64,000 nt of DNA from a bacterium (GCA_021372615.1 JAJFUB010000143.1:1-64000), one strand, 5' to 3'; positions 24,325 to 33,343 are shown, counted from the first letter of the stretch. The notes: generated by a model from the sequence alone, not told the origin. Made by a program: numbers and translations.

Positions 24325-25209
24325 ATGGACCTGCATCGACAGTCGCTCTGGGCGCTCGGGCTGGCCGCGCTGGTCTGCGGCGCCGGCTGCGGCCATCGCG
24401 CGCCGGCGGGAGAGCCGACCGAGCAACAGAGCGTCGTCTATGGCATCGCCGCCGGGGAGGAGCTGACGCTTGACGTCTACCCGGTGGCCACGCCGGGTCC
24501 CCATCCGGCCTGCCTGCTGATCCACGGTGGCGCCTGGAGTGCCGGCAGTCCGGCGAGCGAACGGGGCCTCGGACAGGCTCTCGCGCAGCGGGGCGTCGTC
24601 TGCTTCGCGGTGGAGTACCGCCTGGCTCCGGAGTACCGCTATCCGACGCAGGTGCAGGACTGTGCCCGCGCGGCGCGGTGGGTGCGGGCGCATGCGGCCG
24701 AGTACGGCGTGGACGCCGACCGCCTGGGGGCGTGGGGCGCGTCCGCCGGAGCGCACCTGGCGCTGATGCTCGGGACCATGGAGCCGGGCGACTACCAGAG
24801 CGCAGACGACCCGAACCGTCAGGTCAGCGGCAAGGCGCGGTGCGTCGTGGACTTCTTCGGACCCGCTGACCTGCGTGGGAGTGCATGCCCGCCGGCGGCG
24901 GCGATGTACCTGACCCGGTTCATCGGTGAGCCGCCCGGCGCCGCGCCCGACGAGTACGCCGACGCCTCGCCTGTCACGCACGTGACCAGCGACGACGCGC
25001 CGGTGCTACTCGTGCACGGTGAGGCGGACCGGCTCGTGCCTCTGAGCCAGTCGCGGGCCATGGCGGCGGCGCTGGACGCAGCGCGCGTGGAGAACGAGCT
25101 GATCGTCGTCAAGCACGCCAGCCACAACCTGCGCGGCGCCACCGGCCCCGACCGCACCGCCGCCTATGACACGGCCGAGCAGTGGCTCGTCCAGCATCTG
25201 ATCCGTTAG
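24325..25209 (+). CDS. Alpha/beta-hydrolase lipoprotein (esterase, HSL/BD-FAE-like)
   Basis: 294 residues with lipobox LVCGAGC (Cys about 22). The oxyanion motif HGGAW (about 72-76), nucleophile elbow GASAG (about 140-144), acid in HGEADRLVP (about 230) and base in KHASHN (about 260) form a complete catalytic set. The arrangement resembles acetyl-esterases and feruloyl-esterase-like (BD-FAE) enzymes that remove acyl groups from polysaccharides. It follows the oxidoreductase by 10 bp and is probably co-transcribed. Likely anchored in a membrane facing the periplasm. Confidence 0.87.
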   Translation: MDLHRQSLWALGLAALVCGAGCGHRAPAGEPTEQQSVVYGIAAGEELTLDVYPVATPGPHPACLLIHGGAWSAGSPASERGLGQALAQRGVVCFAVEYRLAPEYRYPTQVQDCARAARWVRAHAAEYGVDADRLGAWGASAGAHLALMLGTMEPGDYQSADDPNRQVSGKARCVVDFFGPADLRGSACPPAAAMYLTRFIGEPPGAAPDEYADASPVTHVTSDDAPVLLVHGEADRLVPLSQSRAMAAALDAARVENELIVVKHASHNLRGATGPDRTAAYDTAEQWLVQHLIR

Positions 25210-25242
25210 CGTCGTGTCGCGCAGGTTCCTTGCGGCATTGCC

Positions 25243-25290
25243 GTAGCGCGGGCGGCCCGCCCGCGCGGGCAGGCGAGCCGCCTGCCCTAC
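25243..25290. repeat. Nested-palindrome repeat, GGCTCGCC-core type
   Basis: A 48-bp GTAG...CTAC element. The left arm (25243-25266) has core GCGGGCGGCCCGCCCGC, and the right arm (25267-25290), read in reverse complement, has GGCAGGCGGCTCGCCTGCC. Arm differences occur in complementary pairs (C-G for G-C, G-C for A-T). It lies between the esterase and permease genes. Confidence 0.85.
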
Positions 25291-25337
25291 CGGGCCATTG
25301 AGCCTCTCAGTCGGACACAACATTAGCAGACACGACC

Positions 25338-26294
25338 ATGGCGTCCACCCAACCCAACCCGCCAGCTCCAACCCGCCACACCCGACACGACCGGGCCGCG
25401 GTCTGGTTTCTGCTGCCCAATGCCATCGGCTTCCTGGTCTTCACCCTCCTGCCGGTGCTGGCGGCCTTCCTGCTGTCCTTCACCCAGTGGGACGCCGTCG
25501 AGTCCTGGCGGGGCATTCACTGGACGGGGCTGGGCAACTACCGCGAGATCCTCGGCGTCAGCCGTACGCCCGAGGGGCTGCAGGCTTCCGATGAGCAGTT
25601 CTGGAGCACCATGTACAACACGGTGTTCCTGATGCTGGGCATCCCCCTGGGCATGGCGCTGTCGTTCTTCACGGCGCTGCTGATGAACCAGCGCCTGCGG
25701 GGCATCACGCTCTACCGCGTGGTGTTCTTCCTGCCCACGGTGTGCTCGGCGGTAGCGGTGGCGATGGTCTGGCGCTGGGTGTACGACGCGGACTGGGGGC
25801 TCCTGAACCAGTCGCTGCGGATGGTCGGTGTCGCCAACCCGCCGGGGTGGCTGCTCGACCCATCGTGGGCGAAGCCGGCCCTGATCCTGATGGGCCTGTG
25901 GATGGGTGTGGGGGGCTACAACTGTGTGCTGTACCTGGCGGGGCTCCAGAACATTCCGCCGGAGCTATACGAGGCGGCGGACATGGACGGGGCGGGGTGG
26001 TGGCAGAAGGTGCGGCACATCACCTGGCCGATGCTGGCGCCGACCACGTTCTTCATCTTCGTCATGTCCATCATCGCCGGCTTCCAGGGCTACTTCGTGT
26101 CCATCCACATCCTCACCCGCGGCGGCCCCGCCGGCTCGACCACCAACCTGCTGTACTACATCTACCAGTCGGCCTTCGACCATCAGAAGATGGGCTATGC
26201 CTGCGCTCTGGCGATGATCCTCTTCGCCATCATCTTCCTGTGCACGCTGGTGAACTGGAAGTACGGCAAAGAGGCGACGGATGTGAGTTTCTGA
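25338..26294 (+). CDS. Sugar ABC transporter permease (MalF/UgpA type), orphan
   Basis: 318 residues, six membrane segments, with the cytoplasmic EAA loop YEAADMDGAGWWQKVRHITWP (about 212-232) that docks the ATPase. The first segment FLLPNAIGFLVFTLLPVLAAFLLSF is a typical start of the CUT1 family. The second permease, binding protein and ATPase are absent from its surroundings; the next gene encodes a secreted enzyme. It may work with components encoded elsewhere. Nested-palindrome repeats flank it on both sides, consistent with past rearrangement. Confidence 0.9.
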   Translation: MASTQPNPPAPTRHTRHDRAAVWFLLPNAIGFLVFTLLPVLAAFLLSFTQWDAVESWRGIHWTGLGNYREILGVSRTPEGLQASDEQFWSTMYNTVFLMLGIPLGMALSFFTALLMNQRLRGITLYRVVFFLPTVCSAVAVAMVWRWVYDADWGLLNQSLRMVGVANPPGWLLDPSWAKPALILMGLWMGVGGYNCVLYLAGLQNIPPELYEAADMDGAGWWQKVRHITWPMLAPTTFFIFVMSIIAGFQGYFVSIHILTRGGPAGSTTNLLYYIYQSAFDHQKMGYACALAMILFAIIFLCTLVNWKYGKEATDVSF

Positions 26295-26344
26295 CGCCGG
26301 GGACTGGGGACTGGGAACGGCGGGGGGAAGCCATGCGCCGTTGG

Positions 26345-26398
26345 GGGCCGGCTATCAGCCGGCCCGCCGTAACTGGGACCGCGGGCGGCTCGCCCGCG
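26345..26398. repeat. Nested-palindrome repeat, mixed cores
   Basis: Two adjoining hairpins: GGGCCGGCTATCAGCCGGCCC (26345-26365, given as arms GGGCCGGCT and AGCCGGCCC) and CGCGGGCG-GCT-CGCCCGCG (26380-26398). They lie upstream of the secreted protein starting at 26414, and the ribosome-binding site of that gene is weak as a result. Confidence 0.7.
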
Positions 26399-26413
26399 CG
26401 CATCGAGACCACC

Positions 26414-29092
26414 ATGCGACACTGCCTCGCTGTGCTCATGCTCGCCACTTCCGGGGTCCTGGCCGCGGGGCCGGGGGCCATTGCGCCGTTGGGGCAAGCC
26501 TCGCTGCAACTGCCGCGCGGCGATCTGTGCGGCCTGGACGTGTACGATGGCCGTGCCAGGGCCGGCGTGAAGCTCGTCCCCGACGGCCAGGCGTGGCGCT
26601 CCGCCGATGGCGCGCTCTCCCTTTCCCTCACCGCGCAGCCCCTCAAGGATCGCACCAACTGGTTCGTGAAGCTGACCAACAACGGGTCAGAGAACGCCTG
26701 GCTGCTCCTGCGCGCCTACCGCGCATTCCGGCCGTCGGGAGCGAACTGGAAGTACTTCAACGGCAACTTCTCGGCCACACCCCGGCAGCCGGCCGTGCGC
26801 GGTCTGCTGCCCTACACCATGCCCGTGGTGGCGGCATACGACGAGGCGGCAGGAAGCGGGTTGGGCATCGAGCCGCTGCAGATCTTCTCGTACCTGGAGA
26901 ATGGGATCATCCCCCCGGGCCGGCTGGAAGCCGGCGCTCCTACGGCATTCTACTACGGCGTGAAGCTGGTCGTTGATCCCGGCCGGACCGAGACCGTGCA
27001 GTTCGTCACCTTCGGCTTCGATGCCCGCGGCGGCGAGCGCGCGGCCGTGGCGGCTTTCCAGGCACTCTACCCCGCCGCCTTCGCGCCAATCCCCGGCGGC
27101 GACCCGCGCCTGCAGACAGCCGGCGAGGCCGGGTCGGCGGCCACATGGTACAAGCCCTCCCCCGAGGCCATCCGGCGGTCCATGACGCGCTGCGACTGGT
27201 GCTACGCGCCAGTGAAGATCCCCGGTGACTGGTTCGGCCGGCCGCAGTTCTGGGACAGGTACAACGAGGATGTCACCGACGAGAAGCGGCTCAAAGAGTA
27301 CTACGGGACCCTCGACCATTACCATGCCTTCCTGAAGGAAACGTTCGACCGTGTCTCAGTGGACCATGGTGTCGCGCCGTACTTCTACATCATCAACTGG
27401 GCCTACTATCGCCTGGCCGAAGATGAGTACCGCGACGCGATGGTCAACGACCCGCAGGCCCAGAACCGCATCGGCCCGTGGGTCACGAACAAGGGGCCGG
27501 ACCATCGCCTGTTCCTGTGGGGGAACAAGGCCGCGGCGCAGTTCCAGCAGGACCTGCGCGACCTCTGGGCCGCCTACCCGCTCTCCGGCTTCGGACATGA
27601 CGTGACCATGGGCGGTGTGAAGTACCGCGGACCGGCAGTGGCGGCATCGCCGGGCCGCGCCTGGGACGACGAGGGTGAGTACTGCGATGTGAGCGTCTGC
27701 ATCGCCAAGACCGCCGACTTCATCCACAGCCTGCCCCCCAAGCAGTTCCGCGCCGGCTTCTGGGGCAACGGCGCCGAGCACATCTACAGCATCGCCGTGC
27801 GCAGCGACGCCGGCTCGTTCGAGGGCGCCCGCTATGAACTGCCCGGCCTGGACTCGATCAGTCGGTACCGGCGCTACATGCTCGGCAGCAAGGCCATCCA
27901 GCTCTTCTCCGGCGACTCGCGCGACCACACCGCCGACTACTACGACGAGGAGAACACCCCTCCCGAAGACATCAAGCTCATGTACCGCCGCATCCAGATC
28001 GGGGCGATGCAGGCGTGCCTGAAGTGGGGCGCGTTGCCGTGCTCGGACCTGTCGGCAGGCTGGCAGGAGAGCTGGGAGCTGCACGAGCTGGCCGACCGGG
28101 AGCTATATCCCTATCCCTGGCAACTCAAGTGCGCCGCGACGGCCGAGGGACCGGTGGACGTGGCGCAGTACGGCACGGGGACGAACGCACGGTTCGCGGT
28201 GATGAACCCGCGCGGCGTGGAGGCGGCGGCGACGTTGCGTGTCGCGACTCCGGCCCTCTATGCCACTGCCGACGGCGCACCGACAGCCAACACGCTGCAA
28301 GGGGGGAGGCTGGCGATCTCTCTGAAGCTGCCGCCGGCGGGGACGGTCGTGCTGGTGCCAGTGGCGACGCGGGCAGCCGGCGTGACGGCAGGGACGTGGC
28401 GGGCGTCCCGGGTGCAGGACGAGACAGATGGAGTGCGGGTCACGCTGAGTGCCACGCAGGGCCTGCGGCCGGTCCTGCCGCCGGGCTATGGGGTGTGTGC
28501 GGATTCGCCCTGGCACTTCGGCCCGAAGGTGTTCGCGGCGACGGAGAAGGCGCTGGTGGGGTTCTTTGACGGCGTCCTACCCCCTGGCCCCTCCCTGAAG
28601 GGAGGGGGGAAAGGCAACGGCAGCGGCCACGACCTTCCCGCGATCGTCGTCCGCGCGGACGCTGCGCTGATGGAGCGCAAGTCCGGCGAGGCGGTGCAGG
28701 AGTACTTCCGCTTCTACTCCGAGGAAGTGCTCCAGCAGCCGCGCGTGGTGCTGCCTATCGTGGCCGAGCCGACAGCCGGGAAGTTGGTACGCTTCGCCAC
28801 TGCGTCCGCGCCGGCCATCGGCCTCAACGGCGAGACACTCGTCATCGCCGCGCCCGAGGGGCAGTTGCTCGACACGACGCGGGAGCTGCTGCGCCTCCTG
28901 GACCGCAAGTACCCCTTCTACGGGCAGATCGGGCGGTGGGTCCACAAGCGCCCCATCGAGACCGAGCTGCGCAAGAAGCTGGGCCTCGCGGGTGGCACGG
29001 TGCTGCGCGACGGGACGGTCCTGACCACGCCGCTGACCGCCGCGCTGTTCCACCCGACGGCCAAGGGGCCGGCGTATGGGATGAGTTGGTAG
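26414..29092 (+). CDS. Large secreted protein, glycosidase-like, with two repeat-derived insertions
   Basis: 892 residues with signal peptide MRHCLAVLMLATSGVLAAG. The central part (about 230-560) looks like a TIM-barrel glycosidase: RCDWCYAPVKIPGDWFG, APYFYIINWAYY, GFGHDVTMGG and GFWGNGAEHIYS are spaced as in retaining enzymes, but no family could be assigned. The C-terminal third is beta-rich. Residues about 169-177 are encoded by a palindromic repeat (26917-26943) and residues about 719-736 by a copy of the CCTCACCCC family (28569-28620), both in frame. The start is the ATG at 26414; the long frame upstream is the permease shadow. Substrate unknown. Confidence 0.72.
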   Translation: MRHCLAVLMLATSGVLAAGPGAIAPLGQASLQLPRGDLCGLDVYDGRARAGVKLVPDGQAWRSADGALSLSLTAQPLKDRTNWFVKLTNNGSENAWLLLRAYRAFRPSGANWKYFNGNFSATPRQPAVRGLLPYTMPVVAAYDEAAGSGLGIEPLQIFSYLENGIIPPGRLEAGAPTAFYYGVKLVVDPGRTETVQFVTFGFDARGGERAAVAAFQALYPAAFAPIPGGDPRLQTAGEAGSAATWYKPSPEAIRRSMTRCDWCYAPVKIPGDWFGRPQFWDRYNEDVTDEKRLKEYYGTLDHYHAFLKETFDRVSVDHGVAPYFYIINWAYYRLAEDEYRDAMVNDPQAQNRIGPWVTNKGPDHRLFLWGNKAAAQFQQDLRDLWAAYPLSGFGHDVTMGGVKYRGPAVAASPGRAWDDEGEYCDVSVCIAKTADFIHSLPPKQFRAGFWGNGAEHIYSIAVRSDAGSFEGARYELPGLDSISRYRRYMLGSKAIQLFSGDSRDHTADYYDEENTPPEDIKLMYRRIQIGAMQACLKWGALPCSDLSAGWQESWELHELADRELYPYPWQLKCAATAEGPVDVAQYGTGTNARFAVMNPRGVEAAATLRVATPALYATADGAPTANTLQGGRLAISLKLPPAGTVVLVPVATRAAGVTAGTWRASRVQDETDGVRVTLSATQGLRPVLPPGYGVCADSPWHFGPKVFAATEKALVGFFDGVLPPGPSLKGGGKGNGSGHDLPAIVVRADAALMERKSGEAVQEYFRFYSEEVLQQPRVVLPIVAEPTAGKLVRFATASAPAIGLNGETLVIAAPEGQLLDTTRELLRLLDRKYPFYGQIGRWVHKRPIETELRKKLGLAGGTVLRDGTVLTTPLTAALFHPTAKGPAYGMSW
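26917..26943. repeat. Palindromic repeat inside a coding sequence
   Basis: GCCGGCT-GGA-AGCCGGC (26919-26935) followed by GCTCCTAC, so that the complement reads GTAGGAGC then the palindrome. This is a one-arm member of the GTAG family lying in frame within the gene at 26414-29092. Confidence 0.65.
28569..28620. repeat. Degenerate CCTCACCCC-family repeat inside a coding sequence
   Basis: Starts ACGGCGTCCTAC, nearly the terminus AACGGCGTCCTCACCCC of the full copies, then CCCCTCCCT-GAA-GGGAGGGG. It is translated in frame as a Pro/Gly/Lys-rich insert (VLPPGPSLKGGGKGNGSG). Confidence 0.7.
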
Positions 29093-29104
29093 TTGGGAGT
29101 TGGG

Positions 29105-29848
29105 ATGCGACACCTCGTAGCCATCGCAACGGTACTGGTTGGGAGTTCGATCTGGGCCCTCGAGGCCGATGAGCACACGCTCTTCCTGTGCCACTTCGAC
29201 GGCACGGCCGAGGCGAGCTTCTCGGTCGGTTCGCCACACGCCGAGGGTGTGGCTGGCTTCACCGAGGGGCGACACGGACAGGCGCTGTCAGCGCCGCTGG
29301 GGCTGTTGCCCTTCGCGCAGTCGGTCGCGCCGCTGACGACCGGCGTGCAGTACCCCACTGCCGGCAACATCAACCTGCAGCAGGGCACCATCGAGTTGTG
29401 GGTCCGCGTCTATGGCGACATCCTGACGACCACCGACAAGTCCCCGAAGCTGCGCTACCTGGTGAGCAGCGGCAAGTACACCGGCGGGAACCACGGCTGC
29501 GCCCTCGTGTTGAGTCACTTTGACGGCCAGCCGGGCCAACCCTATATGTTGCTGTGGACGCGCCAGAACGGCAGCGACAAGACGAAGACCTGGTCGGTCA
29601 GTTGCCGGCCGAACTGGAAGCCGGGGGAGTGGCACCACGTGGCCGCGACGTACTCGCCCGCTGAGGACCGCCTGTTCGTGGATGGCAAGCAGGTGGGGCG
29701 GACAGCGACCGGCGCGGGGATGGACCTGATCGGCGACAACTTCGCGCTCGGCGCGAGCATCTACCACAGCGGCGTGGCTGACTGCGCGATTGACGAGGTG
29801 CGCATCTCGGACAACGTGCGCTATGCGAGTGACTTTGCACCCGACTAG
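29105..29848 (+). CDS. Secreted LamG/concanavalin-like domain protein
   Basis: 247 residues with signal peptide MRHLVAIATVLVGSSIWA. Almost the whole mature chain is one jelly-roll LamG domain: NINLQQGTIELWVR, the GEWHHVAATYSPAEDRLFVDGKQVG stretch and AIDEVRISDNVRY are the characteristic strands. Such domains bind carbohydrates or act as structural modules. It begins 12 bp after the upstream secreted protein and probably shares its mRNA. The same module occurs at both ends of the 1499-residue protein at 42311-46810. Confidence 0.85.
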   Translation: MRHLVAIATVLVGSSIWALEADEHTLFLCHFDGTAEASFSVGSPHAEGVAGFTEGRHGQALSAPLGLLPFAQSVAPLTTGVQYPTAGNINLQQGTIELWVRVYGDILTTTDKSPKLRYLVSSGKYTGGNHGCALVLSHFDGQPGQPYMLLWTRQNGSDKTKTWSVSCRPNWKPGEWHHVAATYSPAEDRLFVDGKQVGRTATGAGMDLIGDNFALGASIYHSGVADCAIDEVRISDNVRYASDFAPD

Positions 29849-29852
29849 CAGC

Positions 29853-29922
29853 CGCGTGGGCGGGCGTGTCCTCGCACCCGTGATCGGTCTGGAGCGCGCG
29901 TGAGGACATGCGCGCCCACGCG
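29853..29922. repeat. Long imperfect inverted repeat
   Basis: Arms of about 23-25 bases (29853-29877 and 29900-29922) pair with few mismatches around a loop of about 22 bases, just after the LamG gene. It may act as a terminator or mRNA-end structure. No T tract follows. Confidence 0.6.
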
Positions 29923-29950
29923 ACTGGAGCGACATGACAGGTGACAGCCG

Positions 29951-31114
29951 ATGAGTGAACTAGCTGAGCGGTACCGCGACGAGTTCCCGATCCGGGACGA
30001 CCGCATCTTCCTGGACCACGCGTGCGTATGCCCGCTGCCCCGGCGGACCGTCGAGGTCGCCCGGCAGGTGCTGGACCAGCAGCTTGCGCACGGGGGGAGC
30101 CCTGAGAGCTTCAGCACCTGGGGGGAGGGGGTGAGCCGCGCCCGGCACGACGTGGCGAAGCTGATGCGGGCCGCGCCCGAGGAGGTCGCCTTCGTCAAGA
30201 ACACCACCAGCGGGTTGATGATCGCCGCCGGCAGCATCCCCTGGAAGGACGGCGACAACGTCGTGACCGTGGCGGTGGAGTTCCCGGCCAATGTCTACCC
30301 CTGGCTGGCGCTCGAGCGGCAGGGAGTCGAGACACGCTTCGTGGGGCTGCGCGGCGGGCGGCTGGTGATGGACGACCTCATCGCCACCATGGACCGCCGC
30401 ACCCGCGCCGTGGCCCTGAGCTGGGTGCAGTTCAGCAACGGCTTCCGGGCGGACCTGGGCAAGCTCTCGCAACTGTGCCGCGACCGTGGCTGCTATCTCG
30501 TCATTGACGCCATCCAGGGCCTGGGCGCCCTACAGCTTGACCTGTCGCGCTACGCGGTGGACTTTCTGGCCGCCGACGGGCACAAGTGGCTGCTGTCAGT
30601 CGAGGGCTGCGGGGTGCTGTATGTGCGGCGGCAGATCCTCGATGACCTGGTGCCCTTCCACATCGGCTGGCTGGGGGTGCAGAATGCCCTGGACTTCCTG
30701 GACTACCAGCTCTTGCCGCTGCCCAACGCCCAGCGGTTCGAGGAGGGGAGCCACAACACCGTCGGCATCCATGCTCTGGGGGCCTCGGCCGGCCTGCTCC
30801 TGGAGGCGGGGCCGGCGCAGGTGGAGGCGGCAGTCCTGGGTCTGACGGACCTGCTGTGCGCCCGACTGGCCGAGACCGGCTGCGTCGTCTCCTCCCCGCG
30901 CACCGGCAACGAGCGCTCGGGGATCGTGACCTTCCAGCACCTGGAGGCGCCCACGGCCGACCTGCTGCGCGCCCTGTGGGACAGCGGCGTGCGATGTGCC
31001 GAGCGCGCCGGCTCGGTGCGCTTCTCCCCGCACTTCTACAACGACGAGAGTGAGATCAAGCGCGCGGTGGCGGTCGTCGCCGAGGCCGCAGGGCGGTCGG
31101 CAGGTAACCGTTAG
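29951..31114 (+). CDS. Class V aminotransferase / cysteine desulfurase-like PLP enzyme
   Basis: 387 residues. The PLP-lysine lies in ADGHKWLLS (about residue 206), after the cofactor Asp in VIDAIQGLGA (about 180) and the NTTSG substrate/phosphate loop (about 84). The family includes isopenicillin-N epimerases, selenocysteine lyases and cysteine desulfurases. No active-site Cys loop typical of NifS/SufS is visible at the usual place, so epimerase-like or unknown chemistry is preferred. AGGTGACAGCCG precedes the ATG. Its neighbours do not define a pathway. Confidence 0.88.
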   Translation: MSELAERYRDEFPIRDDRIFLDHACVCPLPRRTVEVARQVLDQQLAHGGSPESFSTWGEGVSRARHDVAKLMRAAPEEVAFVKNTTSGLMIAAGSIPWKDGDNVVTVAVEFPANVYPWLALERQGVETRFVGLRGGRLVMDDLIATMDRRTRAVALSWVQFSNGFRADLGKLSQLCRDRGCYLVIDAIQGLGALQLDLSRYAVDFLAADGHKWLLSVEGCGVLYVRRQILDDLVPFHIGWLGVQNALDFLDYQLLPLPNAQRFEEGSHNTVGIHALGASAGLLLEAGPAQVEAAVLGLTDLLCARLAETGCVVSSPRTGNERSGIVTFQHLEAPTADLLRALWDSGVRCAERAGSVRFSPHFYNDESEIKRAVAVVAEAAGRSAGNR

Positions 31115-31156
31115 ACAAACAGCGAACACGATACTGCGGAACACGACAGGAGGGAC

Positions 31157-31717
31157 ATGATGCGAACAGCACACGTGATACTGGCCGTGGCATGTGTTCT
31201 GGGGTTACTGGCGCTGGCGGGCTGCGGGTGTGGGAAGGTGCGGCAGGCCGCCGAGGTGGCGCGGATGGCGCAGGATGCCCAGGACGGCAAGATGACCGTT
31301 ACCAACGAGAAGGGCGAGAAGGCGACCATCGAGACGGACAAGACCGGGGAGAAGGGCGGGAAGGTCACCGTCACGACCGACCAGGGCACAACCACCACCG
31401 AGGTCGGCACGACCAACGTCTCCGAGAAGGACGTAGGGATTGACTTCTACCCCGGCGCCACCGTGGAGACCAGCGCAGCCGCCACCTCGACCGGCAAGGA
31501 CAACGCCCAGTACAGCGCCGTCAGTCTCACCACGACGGCCTCCTTCGACGAGGTCGCCAAGTTCTACAAGGACAAGTACGCCAAGGGCAATGCCCTGGTC
31601 GAGATGCCCAACAACCTCATGATTACCATCAGCACCGGCGAGAACAGCGGCAAGGTAATCATGGTCACCTCCGAAGAGGGCAAGACGAAGATCGTGATCC
31701 ACGCCTCCTCCCAGTAG
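31157..31717 (+). CDS. Small lipoprotein of unknown function
   Basis: 186 residues with leader ending LALAGC (Cys about 23), followed by a charged, Thr/Lys-rich linker with TVTNEKGEKATIETDKTGEK-like repeats (about 46-90). The folded C-terminal half contains FYPGATVETSAA and FDEVAKFYKDKYAKGN, a pattern seen in small periplasmic lipoproteins of unknown role. AGGAGGGAC precedes the ATG. A terminator follows, so the gene ends a transcript. Confidence 0.75.
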   Translation: MMRTAHVILAVACVLGLLALAGCGCGKVRQAAEVARMAQDAQDGKMTVTNEKGEKATIETDKTGEKGGKVTVTTDQGTTTTEVGTTNVSEKDVGIDFYPGATVETSAAATSTGKDNAQYSAVSLTTTASFDEVAKFYKDKYAKGNALVEMPNNLMITISTGENSGKVIMVTSEEGKTKIVIHASSQ

Positions 31718-31738
31718 GTCCCGACACCGCGCAGGACG

Positions 31739-31765
31739 AAAGGCCTCCCCCGACGGGAGGCCTTT
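31739..31765 (+). terminator. Intrinsic terminator after lipoprotein gene
   Basis: Eleven-bp perfect stem AAAGGCCTCCC / GGGAGGCCTTT with a 5-base loop, 22 bp past the stop. The T residues are within the stem, and only short pyrimidine sequence follows. Confidence 0.75.
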
Positions 31766-31806
31766 CCACTTCTGCACGCCCGTGGCACGCCGCACAGGAG
31801 GACAGG

Positions 31807-33120
31807 ATGAGAGCAGGCTTCGCGCAACTCGATGTCACGCCCCCGGTGGGCGTCTACCTCGCCGGCTACCCCGGTCGCGACACGCCCAGCACCGGCGCCG
31901 ACGACCCGCTGTTCCTGCGTGTCATGGCGCTGGAAGATGAGGCCGGCGAGCGCGTCGTCCTGGTGACCGGCGACTTGCTGAAGCTACCGCGCGATCTGAC
32001 CTGGCGCACCAAGCTGTGGGCCGAACGCGCGCTGGGCCTTCCCAGCGCCGCGCTCATCATCAACCTCTCCCACACCCACGCCGCCCCGGGGCTCTTCCCG
32101 CAGACCTGCTACCCGCAGTGGGGCCTGAACGTGGACTACGTGTGCCGCTTCGAGCAGGCGGTGCGGGACGGCATCGCCGCCGCGCTGGCTGACCTGCAGC
32201 CGGCAGAACTGCGCTTCGGCATTCACCAGGCGGACTTCGGCTGCAGCCGCCGCCTGCCATGCGACGACGGCAGCGGCCGGGTGCGCATGGGTGTGAACCC
32301 GGATGGCTACTACGACCCCGATCTGCCCGTGTTCGCCTGCCATGTCGACGGCAAGCTGCGCGCCGTGCTGTACTCGTACGGCTGCCACGCGACCTCGAAG
32401 TCATCGCTGAACATCAGCGCCGACTGGCCGGGGCAGGTGGCGCAGGGGCTGCAGGCCGCACTGGGGGAGAATGTGATCCCGCTGTTCGCGCAGGGCGCGG
32501 CCGGCAGTGTGGCCAACCGCGTGCGCGACTACGGGGGCGAAGGCAAGTACGAGGCCTACTGGCGCGAGGTGGCGGACGGCATCGCGGCCTTCGCGACCTC
32601 GGACCGGGTGCAGCCGCTGGCCCTGCAACTGCGCGCGACGGAGAAGGAGTTCGACCTGCCGTACGACATGGCGCGCGTGCCCACGACCGAGGCACTGCTG
32701 GAGCTGGCCGACCCGGCCGATGGGCCCGTGCCCGATGAGTACCGCCCGGCCAACCGCATGATCCTGCGGCTGTGGGCGCGGTGGGTGCTGGAGCACCAGC
32801 GCGCCGGGACGCTGCCGGAGGCCTTCCGCATGCACCTGACGCGCTGGCAACTGGCCGAGGGGCTGCAACTGCTGGGGATGTCCGGCGAGGTCACGGCCGA
32901 GGTGGGCCGGGCCCTCAAGGACCTGTTCCCGCCCGGTCAGACGGTGTTCCTGGGCTACTGCTCATACACCGATGCGTACATCCCGCGTGCGGCGATGCTG
33001 CCGGAGGGCGGGCATGAGGCGCTGTGCTCGGTGTTCTTCCACGACCGCCCCGCGCCGTTCACGGCCGAGATTGACGACATCCTCGCACGCGAGGTGCGGT
33101 CGCTCGTCGAGGAAAGTTGA
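31807..33120 (+). CDS. Neutral/alkaline ceramidase-like hydrolase
   Basis: 437 residues starting MRAGFAQLDVTPPVGVYLAGY, the usual opening of the neutral ceramidase N-terminal domain family. The motif NLSHTHAAPG (about 84-93) supplies the zinc histidines, and YGCHATSK (about 192-199) and FAQGAAGSVANR (about 224-235) follow. There is no signal peptide, and it is shorter than eukaryotic ceramidases. The family includes many uncharacterised bacterial proteins, so the substrate need not be ceramide. AGGAGGACAGG precedes the ATG. Confidence 0.85.
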   Translation: MRAGFAQLDVTPPVGVYLAGYPGRDTPSTGADDPLFLRVMALEDEAGERVVLVTGDLLKLPRDLTWRTKLWAERALGLPSAALIINLSHTHAAPGLFPQTCYPQWGLNVDYVCRFEQAVRDGIAAALADLQPAELRFGIHQADFGCSRRLPCDDGSGRVRMGVNPDGYYDPDLPVFACHVDGKLRAVLYSYGCHATSKSSLNISADWPGQVAQGLQAALGENVIPLFAQGAAGSVANRVRDYGGEGKYEAYWREVADGIAAFATSDRVQPLALQLRATEKEFDLPYDMARVPTTEALLELADPADGPVPDEYRPANRMILRLWARWVLEHQRAGTLPEAFRMHLTRWQLAEGLQLLGMSGEVTAEVGRALKDLFPPGQTVFLGYCSYTDAYIPRAAMLPEGGHEALCSVFFHDRPAPFTAEIDDILAREVRSLVEES

Positions 33121-33343
33121 GGCGCCCCGTGGGACGGAGGCCGTCAGCGCCGGAGGCGCGGCTCATGCTAGGCGGGCGCGGTAGCGCCCGTCAACCGGGG
33201 CCCCTCCTCCCCCTCCGCCAAGAGCCCCGGAGGGGCGACACACGCGACGCGGCCGGAGAAGGGCGGGCGCCAATCGGTCGCGGGGCCCCGCCCCTGCGGG
33301 GCACCCCGCGACTCCACCTTGCGCCCGCCATCCCACCCTCCTC
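33121..33343. other. GC-rich palindrome-laden spacer between convergent genes
   Basis: Between two convergent genes. It contains the hairpin GGGCGC-GGTA-GCGCCC (33174-33189) and a nested structure at 33277-33312. The Pro/Arg-rich frames across it have no family features and are not counted as genes. Confidence 0.6.
33277..33312. terminator. Probable bidirectional terminator structure
   Basis: Outer arms GTCGCGGGG / CCCCGCGAC enclose an inner GCCCCGC-like hairpin. Placed between the ends of the convergent ceramidase-like and creatininase-like genes, it could stop transcription from both. No T tract is present. Confidence 0.5.

Noticed and set aside
25742-26413. Upstream extension of the secreted protein at 26414
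   Set aside because: It is the shadow of the permease gene; the signal peptide starts at 26414.
33121-33343. Small Pro/Arg-rich frames in the convergent spacer
   Set aside because: Palindrome-derived codon patterns with no ribosome-binding site or family features.
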